From Blakeslea trispora (Eukaryota; Mucoromycota; Mucoromycetes; Mucorales; Choanephoraceae): a stretch of DNA of 33,316 bases. Positions within the stretch are counted from its first letter, which is position 1; each line of letters starts with the position of its first letter. The stretch spans positions 1 through 33,316 of the forward strand of contig JAIWNE010000205.1 of the NCBI GenBank assembly GCA_025331445.1. Reading direction: 5' to 3'. This document shows positions 23,058 to 31,292 of this stretch, piece after piece. The position numbers and the translations under genes were made by a program. Under the pieces are notes generated by a model. The model was given only the letters and a program-made list of their open reading frames with translations. It did not search any database and was not told where the DNA came from.

Positions 23058-24060
23058 AGCTAGACTCTCAGCAGCCCGATTACCAATGCAACATCACAAG
23101 AAACCACAACAGAAGTATTGATTCAATCCTTTTCGTAATACTATCTTCTCTTCAATCATTGGGTGGCCCGTCTAAGTCTGTTGATCCCTTCCCTATCAAA
23201 CACCGCCTTTCTGCTCTCAACCAATACCAATCATTTTGTACAAAAACTTCTCTTCGATCAAGAAGTCAGGGCACTATTGGACAAAAGGAGCCATCGAATG
23301 AAACTCTTAATCCTATATCTTTGGGACTCTACATCATCATGTTCACAATTCTAAAAAGGAATGATGGCTCTCGTTCCACTCAACTTGAGAAAAGAGAAGG
23401 CTAAATCAATTCATGCTTCTACCATATTTCAGGTTGGAAACTCTATAGAAAATTACAAAATCAATGAAGAAATCAGATTCTCCAGTTTCAATTGATATGT
23501 TCCTACATATTCCTGTTCATCCGGACTCGTGTTCATATTGGGAAAATACAATGAAGCAGTCAGATCTGTCAGTTTTATACGATTCCCTTTAGACTTTCTC
23601 TAACTCCTGCAGATTCGTTTGAGTGCTTATTTGGACGATTGAATTTTTATAGTTGACTCTTACAACACAGCTAAACATCACATATGCTTAGTACTTTAGA
23701 GGCTATAATAACTCATCTATATGATCAACCACAAGAAAACCTGTTTCGGGCTTTGATTCAGGCTTTCTCGGATGAGCCATGGCTTCCTTTACAATCGACT
23801 GCATCTTTACTGGAAGAGGTTGTGATAACTAGTAACTGGGCTTCCTTAAAAAAAAAAACCCCAAGTATCTTTATTGGCATGAACGTCTCGGTCATTTTAG
23901 TTTTGCCATCACTTTTGTACGCCCCTCGTTGAACTCGGAAGACACTCCTTCCGATGAAGACGCATCCTGCGACATGTTGGCTCTGTTTTCTCTCTCTCTC
24001 TCTGCAAGTCTTTTTCTTATTTTGTATTCCGGAAATGGCGTTTGCACTGCTTGGACCGAG
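23058..24060 (+). pseudogene. Possible decayed gene, broken frames, unrecognised
   Basis: Protein-like stretches occur on the + strand in changing frames: FVQKLLFDQEVRALLDKRSH (about 23240-23300), ALVPLNLRKEKAKSIHASTI (about 23360-23430), then PADSFECLFGRLNFYS and, after two stops, ITHLYDQPQENLFRALIQAF (about 23605-23770). A shift at the A-run near 23850 leads into KYLYWHERLGHFSFAITFVR and NSEDTPSDEDASCDMLALF (to about 23985). Codons here favour GCC, ATC, ACT and CGT as in the neighbouring genes. No single frame is intact and no family was recognised. It may be a dead gene or transposon remnant, or a gene with unrecognised introns. Confidence 0.3.
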
Positions 24061-24089
24061 TCAAAAAAATCGGACATTAAATCGTCCAT
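23892..24089 (-). CDS. Small ORF divergent from RPL36, doubtful
   Basis: 65 codons from an ATG at 24089 to a TGA at 23892-23894. The start reads MDDLMSDFFDSVQAVQTPFP and the rest is charged and low in hydrophobics. It would be transcribed away from RPL36, with about 140 bases between the two starts. It overlaps the plus-strand decayed frames, so at most one of the two is real coding. No family was recognised. Confidence 0.2.
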   Translation of the reverse strand: MDDLMSDFFDSVQAVQTPFPEYKIRKRLAERERENRANMSQDASSSEGVSSEFNEGRTKVMAKLK

Positions 24090-24133
24090 ACAGACACACC
24101 AAAATCAAAGAGAGAAAGAGAATGAGAGAAATT

Positions 24134-24166
24134 GGGGGAGAGAGGGAGGGCGGGGGGGGGGGGGGG
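24134..24166 (+). promoter_or_regulatory. G-rich tract able to form a G-quadruplex, before RPL36
   Basis: G-tracts at 24134-24138, 24144-24146, 24148-24150 and 24152-24166 (15 G), with loops of 5, 1 and 1 bases. This fits the canonical G-quadruplex pattern. It ends 64 bases before the RPL36 start codon, in the core promoter or 5' leader. Confidence 0.55.
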
Positions 24167-24230
24167 AATAGTCTAAGTGGGTAACAAGCATCCGTTTCGT
24201 TTGATTCCCCCCTCTTTCATTATACATACA

Positions 24231-25056
24231 ATGGTTGCTTCCAAGTCTGGTATCGCTGTTGGCATCAACAAAGGCCACATTGTCACTCGCCGTGAACTCA
24301 AGGCCAAGCCTTCCAACAAGATTGGTGTATGTATTCTTTAGATAGATGGATGGATGGATTTTTTTTCTTTCTCTCTCCCTCTCTTTGGAAATCAGCACAT
24401 GAAGACAAATAGAAGAAAAGAAAATGCAGTTAGACACACACACACATGCACGCGCACATACGCATACACCCATATATGTATACACACACACACGTACGCA
24501 TACGTATATACAGAGAGGCATACACACATTGACACGAAGGAGAAGATGTCTTTTACATCAGCAACACCATTTAGAAAAAGAGAGAGAGGACTAGGGGGAA
24601 ACAACTTGATAACATCAACTTTTTCTCCCTACCTCCTCCTCATCTGAATCTCTATTCCTTCAACCTTTTCTACTATCTATTGAAGGCAGCAAAAGAGAGA
24701 GAGAGAGAAAAGAGATATCAAATGTCCTATTTGATTTTATGAATGATCTTGTTTGACTCACACCTATTCTTATTATGATTAGGCTTCTTCCAAGCGTACC
24801 ACCTTTGTCCGTGGTGTCATCCGTGAAGTTGCTGGTTTCGCCCCTTACGAACGTCGTCTTATGGAATTGATCAAGAACTCCAAGGATAAGCGTGCCAAGA
24901 AGCTCTGTAAGGCCAAGGTAAATATAAAAAGAACAACCATGATTTTAGATGCAAAGACTAAACCATCTCATTTTCTAATAGCTCGGTACTTTCCTCCGTG
25001 CTAAGAAGAAGCTCGAAGAACTCACTTCTGCCGTTGCTGCTTCTCGTCGTCACTAA
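24231..25056 (+). CDS. RPL36: 60S ribosomal protein eL36
   Basis: Component of the large cytosolic ribosomal subunit. Exons: 24231-24326, 24783-24917 and 24982-25056, total 101 residues (family about 100-105). The translation starts [16 protein letters not shown], continues with [14 protein letters not shown], and carries [18 protein letters not shown] and the basic [10 protein letters not shown], ending in SRRH. All junctions are phase 0. Intron 1 is 456 bp, far longer than any other intron in the window, and full of CA/TG repeats; intron 2 is 64 bp. AT-rich sequence with TAAATAAAA follows the stop by about 25 bases. The three exons are each too short to stand out as open frames. Confidence 0.96.
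24327..24782 (+). other. Unusually long intron 1 of RPL36 with simple repeats
   Basis: GTATGT...GATTAG, 456 bp. Contains TGGA repeats (about 24344-24357), a 100-base CA/TA/CG alternating tract (about 24433-24530) and several GA runs. I looked for box C/D snoRNA signals (RTGATGA ... CTGA in order) and did not find a convincing set. Confidence 0.85.
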
Positions 25057-25333
25057 ATGTGTAGCCTTTATTTCTCTTATTAAATAAAAAACTCGAATAA
25101 CAATTCTAATCCCCCCCTTTTTTTATTGTGTTGTCATGATTCACATTGACTAGAGAAACAGAGCTTTGTGAAGGCAATGTAAATTGTGATTCAAGCGAGA
25201 GAAAACAACTTCATTAAACGAATCATGACTGACTCTTAAAAAGAAGAGAGAAAGTATTGAGTTTTAAAAATAAAGAGAGAGAAATGTTGTCAGCTTAATC
25301 TATTTTCTTTTCTCTCTTTATTTATTAAAGAAA

Positions 25334-26919
25334 ATGAGTGCTATTACACAAGCTGAAAGGCAAAAATATGCTGAAATATTTCAAGCAAGAGGTCAAGTCA
25401 ATGGTTATATGTCTGGTAAGAAAAGCAGATGAAGAAGATGACACTCTACTCACACTCTTTTTTTATTATAAGGTGCTATTGCGCGTGATGTCCTCTTGAA
25501 TTCCAACTTGCCACCCAATCGCTTAGAACGCATCTGGTAAATAACTGACACATGCTCCATGTATTTCTTACTCATCTATATAAAAAAAGGGATCTTTCTG
25601 ATATTGACAAGGACGGCAATCTTGACTTTGAAGAATTCTGTATTGCTATGCATCTCACTTTTGGGTGTATTAACGGTGTCGAACCACCTGTCTCACTTCC
25701 TCCTTCACTTGTACCAAACAACAAAGCTCATCTCTTGCCTCAACAGTCCTATCCTACGGTTTATCAACAGTCTCAACCTACAGGCTATCAACAGCCTCAA
25801 CCTACAGGCTATCAACAGCCTCAACCTACAGGCTATCAACAGCCTCAACCTACAGGCTATCAACAGCCTCAACCCACAGGTTACTATACACCATCACCAC
25901 AGCAACAGCCAATGCAAATAGGCTATCAACCCACAGGCTATCAACAGCCTCAACCTACAGGCTATCAACAACCTCAACCCACAGGCTATCAACAACAAGT
26001 AGAGCCTGAATTCAGTTGGGATATGACCAAAGATGAAATGACATCATACCAGAATATCTATGCCAAGTATGCCAATGATACTGGCAAAGTGAAATGTAAG
26101 GTGTGTTAGGGATCCTGCCGAAGCAAATGTTAACTTGTTTTTGATTAGTCAGTCAAATGGAAGATTTCTACACAACATTAGGTCTTTCTCGCACGGATTT
26201 AACAAATGCTTGGTAACATAAGCTGATCTTTATATAGAAAACATGTGATTGATTTCTTTCATAGGACATTGATTGATGTCAACCATACAAATTCATTAAC
26301 ACAAGATCAATGCCTTATGTTCTATCATGTCTTGAATCAGCGTACAAAAGGAGTGCGTATTCCAAAGGAATTACCACCCGATCTTCATGCTGCATTTGCT
26401 GGTGAATATGCAGCTGATTTTGGTGAACGCCCTGGATCTGGTACAGGTGCCCGTAAAGGCACAAACCAATCCATGTCCAACAGTGCCAAACTAGCTGATA
26501 GTTATGTCAATCGATTGGGTGCTGCCAGTACTTCACTGACACATCGTGCCACCACATCAGGTGGGAGATACGATGAAGAAGACATGTTGCGACGTGAACT
26601 GGCTGAACTAAAGGAACGTGTTAAACAAGCAGAAGAAGAACATCAAAAGAAGACAAAAGAACAGCATGAGACTTTTGCAGCTCGTCCCCTGAGAGATCAA
26701 TTCCAAGCCTTGTATGATTACAAGTTACGCCAGCTGACAGATCAGAATGATATTGAAGACAAGGTGCGTAAACAAGAACGCGATATTGATGCTGCTCGTG
26801 ATGCTGTGCGTCGCTTGAACCGTATTGTGGATGAAGTGCGTTCCAAGAAGCGTGAGTTAGAATCTTTATTGGAGGAAAGAAGAATGGAAGTACAAAAGGT
26901 TTTACGTGCATCATCATGA
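25334..26919 (+). CDS. END3: End3-like EH-domain protein with QPTG repeats
   Basis: Endocytic actin-patch protein; yeast End3 acts with Pan1 and Sla1. Exons: 25334-25415, 25473-25536, 25590-26095, 26149-26212 and 26265-26919, total 456 residues. EH domain 1 (about residues 1-95) ends in a canonical EF-hand loop D53-I-D55-K-D57-G-N-L-D61-F-E-E64 and [12 protein letters not shown] domain 2 (about 190-285) reads [20 protein letters not shown] and [13 protein letters not shown], with [13 protein letters not shown] after it, matching End3. The C-terminus (about 343-455) is charged coiled coil. Between the two EH domains, residues 107-181 are a QPTG repeat array not present in yeast End3. Intron 2 has an all-A stretch before its AG. 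Good family call; the repeat insert is the oddity. Confidence 0.93.
25762..25986 (+). repeat. 24-bp tandem repeat coding YQQPQPTG in End3
   Basis: Eight PTG motifs, six of them in near-identical 24-bp units (YQQPQPTG), interrupted once by a divergent [10 protein letters not shown] segment. Nucleotide identity between units is very high, which suggests recent expansion by slippage or unequal exchange. Confidence 0.9.
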
Positions 26920-27068
26920 AATTAAAATGAATTTTTTAATTGTATTTATATACATTCAACAATGTACCTAAATGAGGCAAAATCAATTGTTGTTCATCTG
27001 TATTCTCTAGGCTTATATGAGAATTAGTTTTCTTTATTACTATGATCCTAAAACATAAGGCTATGTTT

Positions 27069-28916
27069 TTACCTTACAAATTGAACTTGTTCTTCTTCCT
27101 CTTCACTCTCTACTACATTCTCTTCTTCTTCTTCACTCTCTACTACATTCTCTTCTTCCTCTTCACTTTCCAATGTTAAATCAATCACATGTTTTGTCCT
27201 CTTCTGCTCTGGTTCGACATCAGTAGGTATCTGTCTCTTCTTTGCGGGTATCTCTTCTCTAAGGGGTTGCACCACTATTGGATCGCCCGCAATCGCATGG
27301 TGTGCTTGTTCATCATCAGAATCCAATGTGATTGTCTCCGTTGGCTTCTCTGGTTGTTCTTGTTCAGTATCGGATTCTGATAGGTCCGAGTCATCGTTTT
27401 CGGTGATGATCGTGATCTGTCCGTTCGGTTCGATGCGTACACTGTCTACATGTCGAGGTGTCTCTTTGAGTATCTCTGCAAAATATTCGTCTACAATCAA
27501 GTCTGTCCAGTCCTTCATCTGTTTGTTACACACAGGGCATGACCAAGTAGGTGTCTGTTCGTTCATGGTCAAGAAGATGTGAGCATCATAACATTGTAAA
27601 TGTCGACAATGTTTCGATCGTATAGGGGTGACTATTCGTGTAAAAGCAAGCTAAGGGATAATGAGTGTTTGTTTGTTTGTTTTTTTAATTACATGTTCAA
27701 CTCACTGGATCTTTTAAGGCTAATGTCTCTGATTCCATAATAAGTTCAGCGTCTTGTTGAATCTTTTGGACTAACGCCATGTCAAAAACATTTCTTTTTT
27801 TCTTTTTTCTTTTTTCCAAACTTACATGTGTCTAATGTCTCTTCTTTTGGCATCACATGATCTCTCTTTAGAGTACCAATCAGAGTAGGTACAGGTGTAC
27901 GCTTGACAATAAACACACTGGCCATAAAGGGTACATCACTATTGACGTACACGAGTTCTATTGTATTCAAAGCAGTCTTGCGTGTCATGATGGTCACATC
28001 AGGTGGATTGACAGTACCTGGTTTGTTTTTTAAACAACGCAAGACCTATCCAAGTTAAAGAGTTAGATCAGTCGATAGAAAGTAATGAAAACAAACTTAC
28101 ACTCCCACTAATCACTGTCCCATTCACTTTGAGTTCACAAATAGCCGGGAATTCAACAGAGAGTTGAGTAGGATTGGTTGAGTATTTGGTACAATAGAAT
28201 CGAATCTGATAAGGAGGTCGATCGTCTACAGCGTTGGGTGTAGCCAACATACTTCTTTGACTGTCTGTTAACGTGAATTGAAATGATTTGGCTTGTCTAT
28301 CTCGATCAGCAACTTTTTTAAAAAAAGAAAGAACAGAGTCAGTCTATTAGGATGCCATTCAGTGTGTGTGTGTTTTTTTTTTTTTTTTACTTGGACAGAT
28401 CTTGATCTGAGTTAATCGAACGACAGGTTGAAAAAAAGGGCTTGGTTTAAAGTCGAGGTGATCTACTTCCTGCACTTCTTGCTGAATAAGGCGTCGAGTG
28501 TTGTTTGTATACAGTTGTTCATCTTTGACTTGCCAACAAAACCTAAGATAGAGGTTATGATACATAACAACAATAACACTGGGATTATTTACTTTTCAGG
28601 CTTGGTTGAGTTGATGATTTGAACGACTGTCTCTAATAGTTCATATTGAGTAGTCAGCGTAAGGCTGAGAATATAGTTGACTAGACGAGAAATGAGATCT
28701 GATTTTCTACCAGAGATAGCCAAGCGAGATTGCGTAGTAGGATGACTGTTGAGTGCCTTGATACAGTCAGCCAGTTCTTTACAGGTCGCTTTCCTTAGAT
28801 CGGCTTCAATTAACTGAAATAAGATAGTGAGTGTATTGTGTGTGTGTATGTATTTGTATAAGTGTGTATGTAGGGATAATGGTTTGATATTTTACATGAG
28901 TACTTTGGCTTGACAT
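27069..28916 (-). CDS. PIAS/Siz-type SUMO E3 ligase
   Basis: Nuclear E3 that passes SUMO from Ubc9 to substrates. Minus-strand exons: 28916-28896, 28813-28593, 28542-28391, 28312-28101, 28045-27826, 27770-27706 and 27650-27069, total 490 residues; all seven join in frame. A SAP domain (about residues 8-45: KATCKELADCIKAL...LISRLVNYIL) binds AT-rich DNA. A PINIT domain (about 95-275) includes PPYQIRFYCTKY and the FPAICELKVNG segment. The SP-RING has zinc ligands C312, H314, C317, C335 and C338 (CRHLQCYDA ... WSCPVCNK). The C-terminus has SUMO-interacting-motif candidates (VIDLTLESEE and ITLDSDDE) and a 10-residue acidic repeat. The first exon codes only seven residues. It stands head-to-head with Erf4, about 400 bp apart. 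Confidence 0.94.
27091..27170 (-). repeat. 30-bp tandem repeat coding ESEEEEENVV
   Basis: Two full 30-bp units (27091-27120, 27121-27150) and a 20-bp partial unit (27151-27170), in the C-terminus of the SUMO ligase. Units differ at one or two bases. Confidence 0.9.
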
Positions 28917-29317
28917 TGGTTCAAAAAAAAAAAAAAAGAAGGCAAAAGTCTCTATTGATAACCAAGAAAAATAGGAAAAAAAAAAAGGGAAAGAGAGAAA
29001 CTGACTCTGAAACTCTTTTTTTTTTCTTTTCTGCAGCAAGTCTTTTTTTTTTTTGTTATTATTATTGCTAGTATAATAGCACATTGGATCTTTACTCTTT
29101 TCCATAGCATCAAGCGTATATTCTCCCCTATTGCTTCACACACACATACACACACACACACTTTCTCTCTTTCTTTTATCTTTATCTATTTGGATCTACC
29201 ACTCTCTTTACCTGAGGGGTGTACTTTAAGAAAAAAAAAATAATAATTAAAACACCGCTTATAGCCATTTCTCTCTTTTATCATGATATTTTTTTTTCTT
29301 TATTCTCTAATAAAGTA
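28917..29317. promoter_or_regulatory. Shared upstream region of the SUMO ligase and Erf4
   Basis: About 400 bp between two divergent start codons. It holds several A/T runs and a CA repeat at 29137-29161 flanked by CT-rich sequence. It probably serves both genes; no TATA box was convincing. Confidence 0.5.
29137..29161. repeat. CA microsatellite
   Basis: CA dinucleotides with one TA interruption, 25 bases, in the bidirectional promoter. Confidence 0.8.
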
Positions 29318-29839
29318 ATGACACATCAAGTGATTCCTATTGAACATCAAATACCCATCCAAACTATTCGAATAGAGCGTGACTATTCTCTAGGTGATGG
29401 CATTACTCGTTTTAGTACTCAATATCCTACTGAATTAACTGGCAAAGTAAAACGAATATTCCTCAAGATAATCATAGGCTCTTATTCCTTATTTTTTTTT
29501 TGCATAGATTAGTCAGGAACAATTTATACATACAATGACAGAAATCAATCAAATCATGGATTATGCTGATCGATTATCATGGCGTATTGTACTAGAGAAT
29601 CTACTGGAAACATTGACAATCTATCTTTGGCCTGTGTTTTTTTCAACTCATTATCAGAGAGTAAGCATTTTCCCTATCATATACCATCTTAACTTATGCT
29701 TTTACTTTAGGCAGTCAAACGATTACTCTTGTTTATTGAATCTGAAAATACCAGCCTATATCACTCTCAAGCACTTTCTATCTCTAATCCAGTCAAATCA
29801 GCCTTTCTTTTTGTTGAAATCAATTTCTATGCATCTTAA
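29318..29839 (+). CDS. ERF4: Golgin A7/Erf4 family palmitoyltransferase subunit
   Basis: Erf4 pairs with the DHHC enzyme Erf2 to palmitoylate Ras on ER or Golgi membranes. Exons: 29318-29446, 29508-29660 and 29711-29839, total 136 residues; introns of 61 and 50 bp, all phase 0. Family marks: IRIERDYSLGDGITRFST near the N-terminus, then YPTELTGK and ISQEQFIHTMTEINQIMD, a hydrophobic helix in LENLLETLTIYLWPVFFSTH, and the end PVKSAFLFVEINFY. The protein is short and has the usual family length. Its stop lies only 30 bases from the stop of the converging RENi gene, so the two 3' UTRs must overlap. Confidence 0.93.
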
Positions 29840-29869
29840 TACCCCCCTCTCAACTTTTTATTAGATAAA

Positions 29870-31194
29870 CTATCTCCTTATTTTCACTTCAACAATATCT
29901 TCATCTTCTAATTCAGTGTCTTCAATCTTTTGATTCATATCCAAGGCTTCACCTTCAAATTCAAACTCAATTGTTGTAAAGGCACATATCTTGGTTTGAA
30001 TTTTATAGGGTTCCACAAGAGAAGCTAATGTGCTTGTCTAGATTCAGATGAGTAAATGAGAGAGAATTCGCTTTAGGGCCTATGGACTTACAGGTTTAAT
30101 GCGAAAGGATACTTCTTGTTTATCACGGTGTCTGAGTTTCAAAATAATGCGATGTTCTTCTTCTTTCTGTTCTTCTTTTACCACTTCTTCTTCTTCTTCT
30201 TCTTCTAGTTCTAATTCTTTTAATCGCTTAAGCCTCTCTTCCTTTTCTTGTTGTTTCTGTTGTCGAATAGAATCGTAACAATGCTTTGGATAGATGGCTA
30301 TCATAACATCAGTCAATCTCAACGTAAATTCTTTTTTCTTATGAGCTTACACATCGAATTGGTCCCAATAGGACTCAGACCAATGCCTGAAGGTGTGGCA
30401 CTCAAAAAGACAGGTTCATCATGATACACAAGTACAAATTCAGACTTGTTTAGTTTCTTGTGTTTACAAAATACATCCATCACTCGATGAAATTGATCAT
30501 TCTAAACAAGAATATCAGACACAATCAATAAAAGAAGAAGAAATTGCTCTGTTGCTTACATCCATAATCATCACTTTAATAGGCTTCATCAGTTTGGTTA
30601 ATAACTGTTGACTCTTTTCACTAATAGAAGTGAAGTTGTGTTGGTATTGTAGCTTGATGGTGACTTTTTGAGGTACTGCTGTTTGTTCCACTTTATTTAA
30701 AGCAGCAGCTAATTCAGGGTCTAGATCTAGATCCAACTCATCGTCAGAAAGAGCACTTATAAAAAAAAAAAAGAAGTAAGTCGTCTTTTTCTTTTTCTTT
30801 TGAACAATCATCTTACATGTTTGTGACAGGAGCAGGTTTAGGGACGGAAGGTGCATGTGAAATAGCCTTGATTAACTCAAGTGCACCAATGTCCTCTAGA
30901 AAGGGATTCACATTGGATTCCACAAAACCTTGTTCTTCTCCTTCTTCTTCTGTTGCTTCTTTATCTTCTTTCTTTATTGATGGTGGTCGTTTAGCTATCT
31001 TTTTCTTTTCTTGTTCCGTATCCGACTCTGAATCCGAATTATCAAGACCAAAGGCTTTACCTAATGCTTCTTATTTTAGCTCAAAGTAATGGATTCACTT
31101 TAAAAAGATGAAGATATCATTACTACTTGCGTTTTTTCAAATTAGCCAGAAATGAATTCTTTGCTCGAACATTTGTTATATCAAAATCACTCAT
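29870..31194 (-). CDS. RENi-family protein (Rad60/Esc2/NIP45) with two SUMO-like domains
   Basis: Genome-stability proteins of this family carry two C-terminal SUMO-like domains and bind the SUMO machinery (Ubc9). Minus-strand exons: 31194-31131, 31069-30817, 30755-30560, 30501-30351, 30297-30092 and 30037-29870, total 345 residues. SUMO-like domain 1 spans about residues 128-223 (VTIKLQYQHNF ... FVLVYHDEPVFLSATPSG). A Lys/Glu-rich coil of about 35 residues follows (KEERLKRLKELELEEEEE). SUMO-like domain 2 (about 265-345) reads ILKLRHRDKQEVSFRIKP, then IEFEFEGEALD and DEDIVEVKIRR; it ends without a diglycine, so it cannot be conjugated like SUMO. The N-terminus is acidic with DNSDSESDTEQE, typical of the family. 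Intron 1 is a GC-AG intron. Start is 98 bases after the stop of the SCYL2-like gene. Confidence 0.9.
31070..31130 (-). other. GC-AG intron in the RENi-family gene
   Basis: Exon 1 (MSDFDITNVRAKNSFLAN...) must end in phase 1 to reach the GKAFGLDNSDSE frame. GT donors here give phase 2 and stops; the donor C|GCAAGT gives phase 1. Acceptors AG at 31070-31071, three bases further and nine bases further all keep the frame, so alternative ends are possible. The first is used here. Confidence 0.65.
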
Positions 31195-31292
31195 GATTTT
31201 CTGTGCAAGAAAAAAAAAAAAAGACAAATAAAAAAAGGCTTTTTCTTCTTTAGAAAAAGAGAATAAAAAAAAATGTATTTAAACCCCGACAT

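Larger units (their letters stand above)
22571..24230. other. Intergenic region between chitin synthase and RPL36
   Basis: About 1.7 kb. The first 450 bases are the 3' sequence of chitin synthase and A/T-rich filler. From about 23058 to 24089 there are broken protein-like frames on both strands (listed separately). The last 100 bases are the RPL36 promoter with a G-rich tract. Confidence 0.55.

Noticed and set aside
24105..24527. Minus-strand 140-codon Cys/Val-rich frame
   Set aside because: It is the translation of CA repeats and the G-run, and overlaps RPL36 exon 1.
24327..24782. snoRNA in RPL36 intron 1
   Set aside because: No C box followed by D box in order and no terminal stem; only simple repeats were seen.
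26621..26917. Minus-strand 98-codon frame over End3
   Set aside because: Antisense of the End3 coiled-coil exon; no motifs.
27781..27825. Short intron ending at the A-rich AGs in the SUMO ligase
   Set aside because: It would be about 32 nt and break the frame; the AG at 27771-27772 gives a 55-nt intron in frame.
30318..30350. 33-nt intron ending at TTGAG in the RENi gene
   Set aside because: Too short and out of frame; the acceptor at 30298-30299 gives 53 nt and keeps the frame.
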